From Alphaproteobacteria bacterium UBA6347 (GTDB lineage Bacteria > Pseudomonadota > Alphaproteobacteria > CAAGCB01 > CAG-977), in assembly GCA_002440235.1 (NCBI GenBank), contig DJRZ01000060.1:1-22379 (forward strand): a stretch of 22,379 nucleotides of DNA, read 5' to 3'. The stretch's first letter is position 1. The number at the start of each line of letters is the position of its first letter. The translations under genes and the position numbers were made by a program. Below are positions 6,222 through 12,702 of this stretch, piece by piece. A model generated the notes under the pieces. The model worked only from the letters and a program-made list of their open reading frames with translations, had not been told where the DNA came from and did not search any database.

Positions 6222-8111
6222 TCAGCGTCCCGCGTCCTTTTGGCGTTTGACGGCGAGGACTGTTTGAACCGGCGAAGGAGAGGCGGGCGCGTTCGATCGC
6301 CGCTCCGTCAGCTTTTGCATCAATCCCGTCTTCGCGGGAACGGCGCGGGCGGCGGATTTTATCGAATTAAGCGTTTCCTGCTTGCGCGCTTCGATCGCCG
6401 CTTTGCGCAGGGCGTTTTCGACGCGCGACGTTTCGTTCGGCTGAACGGTTTGTTCTTTCCGTTCGCCGCCGTTTTCTTTGGCGTTGCCGCGTTTTTTGCC
6501 CTTTTGGCTCTGTTTGTCCGCCAAAGCCCGGCGCGCATAGTCGATCGCCGCGGCGGAAACGGTCGTTTCCTTGTTCTTTTTGGCAAATTCGTTCAGTTTG
6601 GCGGCGAAAAACTTCACGGCTTTGCGGTCGGGATTCTTTTTATCCCGCGCGGATTTTTGGCAAAGCAGGTTGAAATTTTCAACGCTCGTTCCCGCTTTGA
6701 CGTTCAGGGGATTGAACGTCCGACCTTTCGGAAACGCGCTTTTCGCGTTCATTTCCGCATATTTCGCCGGAGATTCGCGCAGGGCGGCAAGCTGTTTTTC
6801 AACGGAAATCATCGTGCCGTATTCGTCGCTGACGAACGGTTTTTCGCCCTTGCCGAATTCGATCAGCGCCTTTCTGTTTTCGGGGCGGCGCATTTCCGCC
6901 AGCCGTTCCGGCGTCAGCGGTTCGCTTTCATTCTTGCCGCCCGTCTTTTCGCCCAGCGTGTTTTGCGCGAATTCCAACAGGCGTTTTTCATCGGCGTCCA
7001 AAGTCAAGCCGGCTTTTTGTTTTCTGACGACAAATTCCGCCTGCGCCAGTTTGGCGTCGATGTTTTTCAGCGCTTTTTCCGCTTGCGTCTGTTCATGGAC
7101 GCTTTTTTCAGCCGTCAGCCGTTCGGCGAATTTTCCCGTCAAGCCCTTTTCGGATATCTGTCCGGCTTTCTTAGACGCCAAGGACTTTTCTTCGCCGTCT
7201 TTCGGGACGAAATCCATGCTTGATTTAACGCCTTTTTGCAGCCACATATTCAAGCGTTTTTGTTCCGCTTCGCTTAAAGACCGACCGCTTTCCCACTGTT
7301 CAAACAGGTGTTTCCCTTCGTCCAAAACGATTTTCGTTTTATTGACCCTGTCGCCGCTGACGGTTTCGTCGACGATATTCCCGTTCACGGTCGTTTGATA
7401 TTTGACCGTCACGGAATTGGAATTGACGAACGTCGGGGCGTAAGCGGCGATTTTTTCGTCCTCGAACGCATGGGAAAGGGACAGCAGGCGTTCCAGATGA
7501 CGCATCGCGGCTTTTTCGGATTCGATCAGGGCGGCGCGTTTTTCCGGCGCGATGTCCGCCGGAATTTTGCTTTCGATATAGGCGTCCGGATTGAACGCGG
7601 CGGCGAACGGCGCGGCAAAAGCGGCGGCGTTGCCGGCGGCAGGCGTTTTTTTGTTCGCCGCTTTGGTGTTTTCCGCCCGACGTTTGGCTTCGTTTTCTTT
7701 GGCTTTTTCGCCTTTGCCCGTCGTCGAAATCCCTTTGCTTTCGCAAGCTTTTAACAAAACCTCGCGCAATTCGACGGGCAGTCCGGCTTCCACCGCCGCC
7801 CAGCCGTCCTCGCGGATTCGCTTCATGTATTCGGAAATGATGTACGCCGTGTAGGTTTTGCGCGCCCGTTCCCGCGCGTAATCGGCGCGCAGATTTTCAA
7901 CGCGCCGTTTGTGGGATCGCGGATCCGTTGGCGCGCGCCCCTCGCGTTTCAGCAGAAACAGGGCGGTCGAGATGTCGCGTCCCGTCTTTTCGGCTTGACG
8001 CTTGCGTCCGCGGTGCATTTGGCGCGCCTGTAAAAGTTTCCAGTCGCGATGCAGTTTTTGAGCGGATATTCGAACGTTTTCCCGTTCCGTGACGGCGGCG
8101 GTGTTTTCCAT
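6222..8111 (-). CDS. Large Lys/Ala/Glu-rich protein of unknown function
   Basis: I do not recognise this gene. From the ATG at 8111 the product has 629 residues, with no signal peptide or membrane segment, so it is probably cytoplasmic. The open frame extends to a TTG at 8180, but that part overlaps a good promoter (8139-8167), and AAGAGG precedes the ATG, so the shorter form is chosen. The N-terminal part (about 1-130) is Arg-rich and helical. A low-complexity Lys/Ala linker follows (about 130-175), then a more ordered segment with a beta-rich stretch SNSVTVKYQTTVNGNIVDET (about 231-250). A motif of the form (S/A)G-x-(S/T)-L-(S/D)-x-(A/D)-E-x-KRL occurs twice (about 275-287 and 366-378). The C-terminus is again basic and low in complexity. 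The many KE and KK stretches suggest nucleic-acid or large-complex binding, but this is only inference. Confidence 0.75.
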   Translation of the reverse strand: MENTAAVTERENVRISAQKLHRDWKLLQARQMHRGRKRQAEKTGRDISTALFLLKREGRAPTDPRSHKRRVENLRADYARERARKTYTAYIISEYMKRIREDGWAAVEAGLPVELREVLLKACESKGISTTGKGEKAKENEAKRRAENTKAANKKTPAAGNAAAFAAPFAAAFNPDAYIESKIPADIAPEKRAALIESEKAAMRHLERLLSLSHAFEDEKIAAYAPTFVNSNSVTVKYQTTVNGNIVDETVSGDRVNKTKIVLDEGKHLFEQWESGRSLSEAEQKRLNMWLQKGVKSSMDFVPKDGEEKSLASKKAGQISEKGLTGKFAERLTAEKSVHEQTQAEKALKNIDAKLAQAEFVVRKQKAGLTLDADEKRLLEFAQNTLGEKTGGKNESEPLTPERLAEMRRPENRKALIEFGKGEKPFVSDEYGTMISVEKQLAALRESPAKYAEMNAKSAFPKGRTFNPLNVKAGTSVENFNLLCQKSARDKKNPDRKAVKFFAAKLNEFAKKNKETTVSAAAIDYARRALADKQSQKGKKRGNAKENGGERKEQTVQPNETSRVENALRKAAIEARKQETLNSIKSAARAVPAKTGLMQKLTERRSNAPASPSPVQTVLAVKRQKDAGR

Positions 8112-8138
8112 GGAAAGCCTCTTTCGTTGTTTCTCTAT

Positions 8139-8167
8139 ATATAACACGACAACGACATCGGCGTCAA
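8139..8167 (-). promoter_or_regulatory. Promoter of the 629-residue protein gene
   Basis: Reading on the minus strand, TTGACG (8162-8167) and TTATAT (8139-8144) are separated by 17 bp. The expected transcription start is near 8132, about 20 bases before the ATG at 8111. The promoter overlaps the longer TTG-started frame and so supports the shorter start. Confidence 0.65.
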
Positions 8168-8204
8168 GTGTTTTGGACAAAATGGACGAAATGCGAAGCG
8201 GCGC

Positions 8205-8233
8205 AAAAAAAAGCGGAAGCTTTTCGCTTCCGC
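8205..8233 (-). terminator. Rho-independent terminator after rpsU
   Basis: On the minus strand an 8-bp perfect stem GCGGAAGC/GCTTCCGC with loop GAAAA is followed by eight T residues. It starts 23 bases after the rpsU stop. Confidence 0.88.
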
Positions 8234-8256
8234 CTTTTAATTCGCGTCAAGCGGGC

Positions 8257-8463
8257 TTAGAACCCGTCGCGTTCCAAACGCTTGCGTTCCAGCTTGCGGG
8301 CGCGGCGAACAGCTTCGGCTTTTTCGCGGGCTTTCTTTTCAGAGGGTTTTTCAAAGTTGCGGCGCAATTTCATTTCACGGAAAACGCCTTCGCGCTGCAT
8401 CTTTTTCTTCAAAGCCTTCAAAGCCTGATCGACATTGTTGTCACGTACAATAACCTGTACCAT
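8257..8463 (-). CDS. rpsU: Small ribosomal subunit protein bS21
   Basis: This is a small, very basic protein of the 30S subunit platform that helps base-pairing between the mRNA Shine-Dalgarno sequence and the 3' end of 16S rRNA. The 68-residue product starts [20 protein letters not shown] and carries the family block [20 protein letters not shown], ending in an Arg/Lys-rich helix. The frame extends further upstream to 8517, but bS21 proteins begin at MVQV, and AAGGAT lies 10 bases before this ATG. The gene is monocistronic, with its own promoter, a leader of about 160 nt containing hairpins, and a terminator. Confidence 0.96.
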   Translation of the reverse strand: MVQVIVRDNNVDQALKALKKKMQREGVFREMKLRRNFEKPSEKKAREKAEAVRRARKLERKRLERDGF

Positions 8464-8622
8464 TAAAATCACATCCTTTTGTAAGAGGGAGATAATCTCC
8501 GATAGAAACAAAATCATCTGTTCGCGGACACAATACCCGCGAACAAACGAAAATTCAAGTCTAAAAAGTTCTCTTCGGGCAAAAAGAGAAAAATCCCCTC
8601 CTTTACGGCAAAGGTTTCAACT
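8464..8622 (-). promoter_or_regulatory. Structured 5' leader of rpsU
   Basis: This is the stretch between the predicted transcription start (near 8622) and the rpsU ATG. On the minus strand it holds, in order: a 5-bp hairpin at 8600-8614 (CCTTT/AAAGG, loop GCCGT) that includes part of a Shine-Dalgarno-like tract AAAGGAGGGGA (8594-8604); a 9-bp perfect hairpin at 8519-8545 (TGTTCGCGG/CCGCGAACA); and a short GGAGA/TCTCC hairpin at 8488-8500 close to the start codon. The Shine-Dalgarno-like tract has no ATG or GTG at a useful distance. A role in bS21 feedback is inference. Confidence 0.5.
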
Positions 8623-8628
8623 TTTTAC

Positions 8629-8657
8629 AGGATACGCCTGATACGGCGGAACGGCAA
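8629..8657 (-). promoter_or_regulatory. Promoter of rpsU
   Basis: On the minus strand TTGCCG (8652-8657) and TATCCT (8629-8634) are 17 bp apart. The -10 and the bases after it form the 15-mer GTATCCTGTAAAAAG, which recurs exactly at 3207-3221 upstream of the secreted-protein gene. The remaining bases up to 8766 are A/T-rich and probably hold the plus-strand promoter of the zincin gene (weak candidate TTGATT at 8711, TATTTT at 8733, 16 bp apart). Confidence 0.5.
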
Positions 8658-8766
8658 GCCTTTTGTCGCGCGGCATCGAAAAAAAACGAAAAAATCGACA
8701 AAAAAAGTGTTTGATTTTTTGTCAAAATGCCGTATTTTTTAAGAAAAGTCGTTTTGGAGAAAAAAC

Positions 8767-9786
8767 ATGGCATCAAAATCGCTGAAAGCCGCTATGAACG
8801 CCGAACGCCGCGGCGCGGAAAAATTCGATGAAAAACCGCTGATCGACATCGCGGTCTGCGGGCGCGACAACCGGTTTAAAAAAGGCGACGAAAGGCGGCT
8901 GGTGAAATTCATCAACACGATCGCCGAAAATTCGCCGTTCGGACGCGCCGTTTTGGAAGACGCGGCAAAGGGCGGCTACACGCTGATTATGGAAAATCAA
9001 AAGGGAACGTGCGGCTATTGCGACAAGGAAACCAGAATATTGTCGCTGAACCCGCGTCTGACGGACGAACTGCTGATCGCGACGCTGGCGCACGAGGGGC
9101 GGCACGCGCAACAGTTCGTGAACGGTGGGGACGACCGTTTCGGCGTGTTCGACCTGAAAAGCGAGCTGATGTACCAGCGCGCGATGGAAGCGGACGCCGA
9201 ATCCGCCGCCGCCGCGACGTGCCATGAAATCAAGGTCAATTCCGGAAACGCGGGTCCCTGGAACGACTTTGCCGACGATTCCGTCGAAATCGCCCAAGCT
9301 TTCGCCAAGGCGGTGCGCAAGCCCGACGCCAAAGTGTCCGACAAAATGCTGCAAGCGGCTTTCAACGCCTGGTACACGGACATCGACATGGTCGAGGGAT
9401 ACGAAGAGGGCTACATCACGGACGTGATGAACGAAGCGATGCGCGGTCCCAAAAACAGAATGCCGCGTTATTCGAAACAGGCTAATTCCGCCGACACGGT
9501 GCGGCTGTTTTGCCGCAACGCGGACGGAAAATGCTATTGGGCGGACAATTTGGACGTTTTGGAAAACGAGGACAAGCTGTCGATTTGCGCCAAAACGTAC
9601 AAAGTCGCCAAAAAATTCTTTGCCGTGCGCGAAATGAAAACGGGCAGAGTTCCCGATCCGACGCTGGAAACGCTGAAAGTCCGCGACGGCAAACCCGCCG
9701 AACGGGGCAAAGGGAAAAACAAATCGAAAATAAACAGACTCAGTCTGTCCGTCGCCGCCGGCAGGGTGAACGGCGGTCGGCGCTGA
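8767..9786 (+). CDS. Putative zinc metallopeptidase (HEGRH, DUF6782-like)
   Basis: This is probably a cytoplasmic zincin-type peptidase or its inactive relative. The 339-residue protein has an HExxH motif, HEGRH at 109-113, in a helix ELLIATLAHEGRHAQQ, the normal surroundings of a zinc-protease active site. A candidate third zinc ligand is a Glu in MEADAESAAA (E141 or E145), about 30 residues downstream, which would make it gluzincin-like. A CxxC pair (GTCGYCDKE, about 82-85) lies before the active site. The C-terminal about 40 residues are basic (RGKGKNKSK). No signal peptide is seen. The ATG at 8767 follows TTGGAGAAAAAAC. I recall similar proteins grouped under DUF6782, but this assignment is from memory. 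Substrate unknown; the gene stands alone, with a strong terminator after it. Confidence 0.72.
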   Translation: MASKSLKAAMNAERRGAEKFDEKPLIDIAVCGRDNRFKKGDERRLVKFINTIAENSPFGRAVLEDAAKGGYTLIMENQKGTCGYCDKETRILSLNPRLTDELLIATLAHEGRHAQQFVNGGDDRFGVFDLKSELMYQRAMEADAESAAAATCHEIKVNSGNAGPWNDFADDSVEIAQAFAKAVRKPDAKVSDKMLQAAFNAWYTDIDMVEGYEEGYITDVMNEAMRGPKNRMPRYSKQANSADTVRLFCRNADGKCYWADNLDVLENEDKLSICAKTYKVAKKFFAVREMKTGRVPDPTLETLKVRDGKPAERGKGKNKSKINRLSLSVAAGRVNGGRR

Positions 9787-9812
9787 CTTTTTCCCGTTTC
9801 TTTGCGTTTGAC

Positions 9813-9845
9813 GCGGCTTTGAATGAAAATTCAAAGCCGCTTTTT
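9813..9845 (+). terminator. Rho-independent terminator after the zincin gene
   Basis: A perfect 12-bp stem (GCGGCTTTGAAT at 9813-9824 and complement at 9829-9840) with a GAAA tetraloop is followed by TTTTT. It has no T run on the minus strand, so it serves the plus-strand gene. Confidence 0.92.
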
Positions 9846-9854
9846 CGCGAAAAG

Positions 9855-10322
9855 CTAAACGATGACGAACCAGCAGTTCACAAAGGCGACGAATCCGATG
9901 ACTATGCCGGCGGGAATCATCAGCGCGCCCGCGATCAGATCGATTTTCCGGAACGCCGCGAACGTCAGCATGTAGACGAAAAACGTCAGCAGCAGTTCAA
10001 ACAGGGCGCCGATGAACAGTTCCATACCGAAAAACAGTTGCAGCCAGAGCGCCGTCAGAACAAACTGTCCCCAAAAATACGGTTTCGCCGATTCGGCGTC
10101 GTCCGCGCCGTCGATCAAAACGAACGCGACGCCCTGCGCCAGATACGCCGCGATGCAGCACAGGAAAAAGACGAGCCGCGTCGTCGGAAACGGCAGGGGA
10201 TTTTCGACGTATTGGATCTTTTCCCAAAATTGGGTGGCGACAAAAGCGAAGAATGCCCCCGTGACGCCGCACAGTGCCAAAACGGGATAAGCCGACGATG
10301 TCGCGTTTTTAGAAACAGCCAT
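9855..10322 (-). CDS. TspO/MBR-like integral membrane protein
   Basis: This is a small inner-membrane protein resembling TspO (tryptophan-rich sensory protein, bacterial relative of the mitochondrial benzodiazepine receptor), a family linked to porphyrin and stress responses. From the ATG at 10322 it has 155 residues, the family's usual length, with five hydrophobic segments (about 11-31, 48-70, 82-100, 103-122, 127-154). The C-terminal half matches the family pattern: LTALWLQLFFGM, then FRKIDLIAGALMIP and a final VAFVN. The usual tryptophan- and proline-rich stretch between helices 1 and 2 is degenerate, so porphyrin binding is uncertain. An upstream extension of the frame exists, but AAGGAG lies 7 bases before the chosen ATG. 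It is divergent from the 10501 gene. Confidence 0.7.
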   Translation of the reverse strand: MAVSKNATSSAYPVLALCGVTGAFFAFVATQFWEKIQYVENPLPFPTTRLVFFLCCIAAYLAQGVAFVLIDGADDAESAKPYFWGQFVLTALWLQLFFGMELFIGALFELLLTFFVYMLTFAAFRKIDLIAGALMIPAGIVIGFVAFVNCWFVIV

Positions 10323-10350
10323 ATCAAAACTCCTTTTTTTTCTTATTTTA

Positions 10351-10369
10351 AACCGCCGGCGGTTCGAAC
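10351..10369. promoter_or_regulatory. Overlapping palindromes in the tspO-like/10501 divergent region
   Basis: A perfect 14-bp palindrome AACCGCCGGCGGTT (10351-10364) overlaps a perfect 8-bp one, GTTCGAAC (10362-10369). They lie just upstream of a possible minus-strand -10 (TAAAAT in the TTTAAAAT stretch), so they could be an operator for the tspO-like gene. The rest of the 178-bp gap holds a direct repeat TTTTGTCGCC (10436-10445, 10471-10480) on either side of a TATATT (10464-10469), a possible -10 for the plus-strand gene. Confidence 0.4.
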
Positions 10370-10500
10370 GGAAATATCGGAAAAAGGCTATGCCCGCGCC
10401 GTTTCCCGTCTGCGCGTCCGTCGCGCCGTGCAGATTTTTGTCGCCAAACGGACGGATTGAGAGTATATTGTTTTGTCGCCTTTGGATAACGGGAGGGATC

Positions 10501-11079
10501 ATGAACAATCGCTTTAAATTCTTGATGTGCGCCGCTTTGGCGGGCGTTTCGACGGCGGTTTGCGCCGCCGAAAGCATTTCCGAACAGGCGAAAAAGGTCG
10601 CCGCCGCTTATGACAGGAAAGAACGGCTGGAAAAAAATGACGTGCGAGCGGGGCAGAAAATTCAAGACATCGGGTCTTTGACGATCGACGATTTCTTAAA
10701 GTTGGACGCCGTTCCCGAGGGATTGGGCGCGGCAGAGGCGCAGCAACAGAACGATCCCGCCGCCGAATTCGGCGGAATTTCCGCGGAACAGGCGGCTTTG
10801 TCCGTCGCGATCATGCGCAAGCAGGGCATTGAGCTGCCCGACGGGTTGGAGGACGAAATCCGGAAAAATCCGGAAAAGTCGGCGCGGTTGATGAACGACG
10901 CGTTTCAAAAAATCAAACCCGTCGAAATCAACGGCAAGGAAGACATCGCCAAACAGCGCCGCGCCGTTATCCGCGAAGCCGAAAAAAATCTGGGCGTCAG
11001 TTTCAAAACCCTGTTGGAAACGCAAAAGGAATTGATGAGCGGATCCGCCAAAAAACGCAAAAGAGGCGCGAAAAAATGA
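10501..11079 (+). CDS. Small secreted protein sharing a C-terminal domain with the 3249-3881 protein
   Basis: The function is not recognised. The 192-residue product has a signal peptide (RFK, then a hydrophobic run to about 22, likely cleavage after AVCA at 19-22, the next residues being AES). A charged helical region follows (about 26-60), then a short Gln-rich stretch (80-84) and a C-terminal domain (about 100-180) that aligns with the C-terminus of the secreted protein at 3249-3881. A basic tail AKKRKRGAKK ends it. The frame runs open to 10390, but GGGAGG lies just before the ATG at 10501. The gene overlaps trmJ by 4 bases (ATGA), so they form an operon. The basic tail is unusual for an exported protein and may bind a polyanion; that is inference. 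Confidence 0.8.
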   Translation: MNNRFKFLMCAALAGVSTAVCAAESISEQAKKVAAAYDRKERLEKNDVRAGQKIQDIGSLTIDDFLKLDAVPEGLGAAEAQQQNDPAAEFGGISAEQAALSVAIMRKQGIELPDGLEDEIRKNPEKSARLMNDAFQKIKPVEINGKEDIAKQRRAVIREAEKNLGVSFKTLLETQKELMSGSAKKRKRGAKK

Positions 11080-11822
11080 TTCCGGCGAAGCAGGGCGTCA
11101 CCGCCCCCATTTTTATTCTGGTGCGTCCGCAACTGGCTGAAAACGTCGGGACGGCGGCGCGCGCGATGATGAATTGCTGCATCGACGAAATGCGGCTGGT
11201 TGATCCGGACGAAGACCATTTGTCCGACCGCGCGGTCGCGGCGTCTTCGGGCGCGGACGAAATTCTGCGCAACGCCAAAGTGTTTAAAACGGTCGCCGAA
11301 GCGGTTGAGGATTTGCAGAAAGTGTACGCGACGACGGGGCGTCCGCGCGACATGATCAAACCCGTCCTGACGGGGCAGGGCATGGCGCGGGAAATTTGCG
11401 CTTTGCGGTCCGCCGGCGTGAAATGCGGCGTGCTGTTCGGTCCGGAACGCACGGGGCTGGAAAACGGCGATCTGGCGTACGCGGATACGATCGTCAATAT
11501 TCCGCTGAATCCGCGCCACTGTTCGCTGAATTTGGCGCAGGCGGTTCTGCTGGTCGGGTACGAGGTCTTCCGTCTGGCGGACGAAACGCCCGACCGCGTT
11601 TTGTCGATGCCGAACACCGAACCCGCGAACAAGGCGGAAATCGAACACTTGTTTTCCCGTTTGGAGCGGGAGCTGGACGACGCGGGCTATTTCAAATCCC
11701 CCGAAAAGAAACCGCGCATGATGCGGAATTTGCGCAACATTTTCATGCGCGCGGATTTGACGTCGCAGGACGTGCGCACGCTGCACGGCGTTTTCGTCGA
11801 TCTGGCGCGCGGACAATCCTGA
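11076..11822 (+). CDS. trmJ: tRNA (cytidine/uridine-2'-O)-methyltransferase, TrmJ type (SPOUT)
   Basis: This SPOUT-superfamily enzyme methylates the 2'-OH of tRNA position 32 with S-adenosylmethionine. At 248 residues it has the family's normal length. The three SPOUT motifs are present: motif 1 RPQLAENVGTAARAM (17-31, with the catalytic-type N23 and R29), motif 2 GPERTGLENGDL (122-133) and motif 3 NPRHCSLNLAQAV (145-157), which forms the trefoil knot that holds AdoMet. The start ATG overlaps the stop of the preceding secreted-protein gene. It is convergent with the 11827 gene, only 4 bases apart, with no terminator between. TrmJ and TrmL relatives are similar, but the length and C-terminal extension favour TrmJ. 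Confidence 0.9.
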   Translation: MIPAKQGVTAPIFILVRPQLAENVGTAARAMMNCCIDEMRLVDPDEDHLSDRAVAASSGADEILRNAKVFKTVAEAVEDLQKVYATTGRPRDMIKPVLTGQGMAREICALRSAGVKCGVLFGPERTGLENGDLAYADTIVNIPLNPRHCSLNLAQAVLLVGYEVFRLADETPDRVLSMPNTEPANKAEIEHLFSRLERELDDAGYFKSPEKKPRMMRNLRNIFMRADLTSQDVRTLHGVFVDLARGQS

Positions 11823-11826
11823 CGGT

Positions 11827-12702
11827 TCAGCGTTTTCGGGATTTCGATTTCACGGCCGCTTTGGATTTCGAAGCGGCTTTCTTTTTCGCTTTCGCGGATT
11901 TTTTGACGCTTTTTCCTTTTTTAGCGGCGGGCTTGACGGTTTTCTTTTTCGGCGGAGCGGCGGACGCGCAAACGGGCGTGCCGTCTTCCAGTTCGGTCAT
12001 TTCCTCGCCGTAGGGGCAGTTGAAACAGCCGCCCTGCCTGTTTTTATAGGGGGCGTTTTTCGGGCACGCGCGGCAAATCCATTTTCCGTCCGCGTTTTTT
12101 TCGACGTAAGGGCATAGAAAATCGTTCTTTTCAGCCAGTCTGCGGCAGATGTCGATTTGTTTGCGCGCGCTTTCGTCGTCCGGAAAATCGGACGGGCAGA
12201 CGTTTTTCAGCGGCTCTTTGTTGTGAAAGGTCTTTTCCCGTTCGACCGGCGGGCGGGGCAAACCCGTTTTGTAATCCGCGCCCAGTTTCGACGCCATGCG
12301 TTCCAGCTCGTCGTCGGAAACGGCGCTCCCGTCCGGTTTTTGCGCTGTTCCCGCGACGACGGGATACGCCGACAGGCACATCGGATAGCCGGAACGCTTT
12401 ACCGTCAAAGTTCCCGCCGGACATTTAAAACAGTAAGCTTTGTTTTTCACGTCGTCGATCATGTAGACCGTGCCGTCGGGACAGGACGCGCACGCGCCGA
12501 ATTTTTGTTTCGGGTAGTCTTTCTTTTCCCCGACGGCGCATTTTTCCCGCCGTTTGTACAGCAGGTTGTAAATCGTGGGCGACGACGTTTTCGGAATGTA
12601 GGCGTATTGATACGCCGTCCGCCGCGCGGCGTCGGCATGTCCGGCGGTTAAAAAGGCAACCAGTCCGGCAAGGGCGGCGGCAATCGTTTTCTTCGCGGTC
12701 AT
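11827..12702 (-). CDS. Exported CxxC-rich protein with a histone-H1-like basic tail
   Basis: I do not recognise a named family. The 291-residue product has a signal peptide (core 7-19, likely cleavage after ADA near 23-25) and 14 cysteines in the mature part. Four CxxCP motifs are present: CASCPDG (71-77), CFKCPAG (91-97), CRACPKN (210-216) and CFNCPYG (226-232). They form two similar modules (C71..C109 and C210..C245), each with two CxxC pairs and a closing Cys, joined by a linker with C169, C186 and C197. This style resembles eukaryotic CxxC/GCC2-GCC3-type extracellular repeats rather than redox proteins. The last about 40 residues are Lys/Ala/Ser (251-291), like histone H1 tails. The ATG at 12702 overlaps the stop of the Sel1 gene in an ATGA junction; the frame further upstream is a shadow inside that gene. 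Confidence 0.75.
   Translation of the reverse strand: MTAKKTIAAALAGLVAFLTAGHADAARRTAYQYAYIPKTSSPTIYNLLYKRREKCAVGEKKDYPKQKFGACASCPDGTVYMIDDVKNKAYCFKCPAGTLTVKRSGYPMCLSAYPVVAGTAQKPDGSAVSDDELERMASKLGADYKTGLPRPPVEREKTFHNKEPLKNVCPSDFPDDESARKQIDICRRLAEKNDFLCPYVEKNADGKWICRACPKNAPYKNRQGGCFNCPYGEEMTELEDGTPVCASAAPPKKKTVKPAAKKGKSVKKSAKAKKKAASKSKAAVKSKSRKR

Noticed and set aside
8112..8180. N-terminal extension of the 629-residue protein from a TTG at 8180
   Set aside because: The extension covers a TTGACG-17-TTATAT promoter, and the ATG at 8111 has a ribosome-binding site.
8519..8545. The 9-bp hairpin in the rpsU leader as a transcription terminator or attenuator
   Set aside because: No T run follows the stem on the minus strand.
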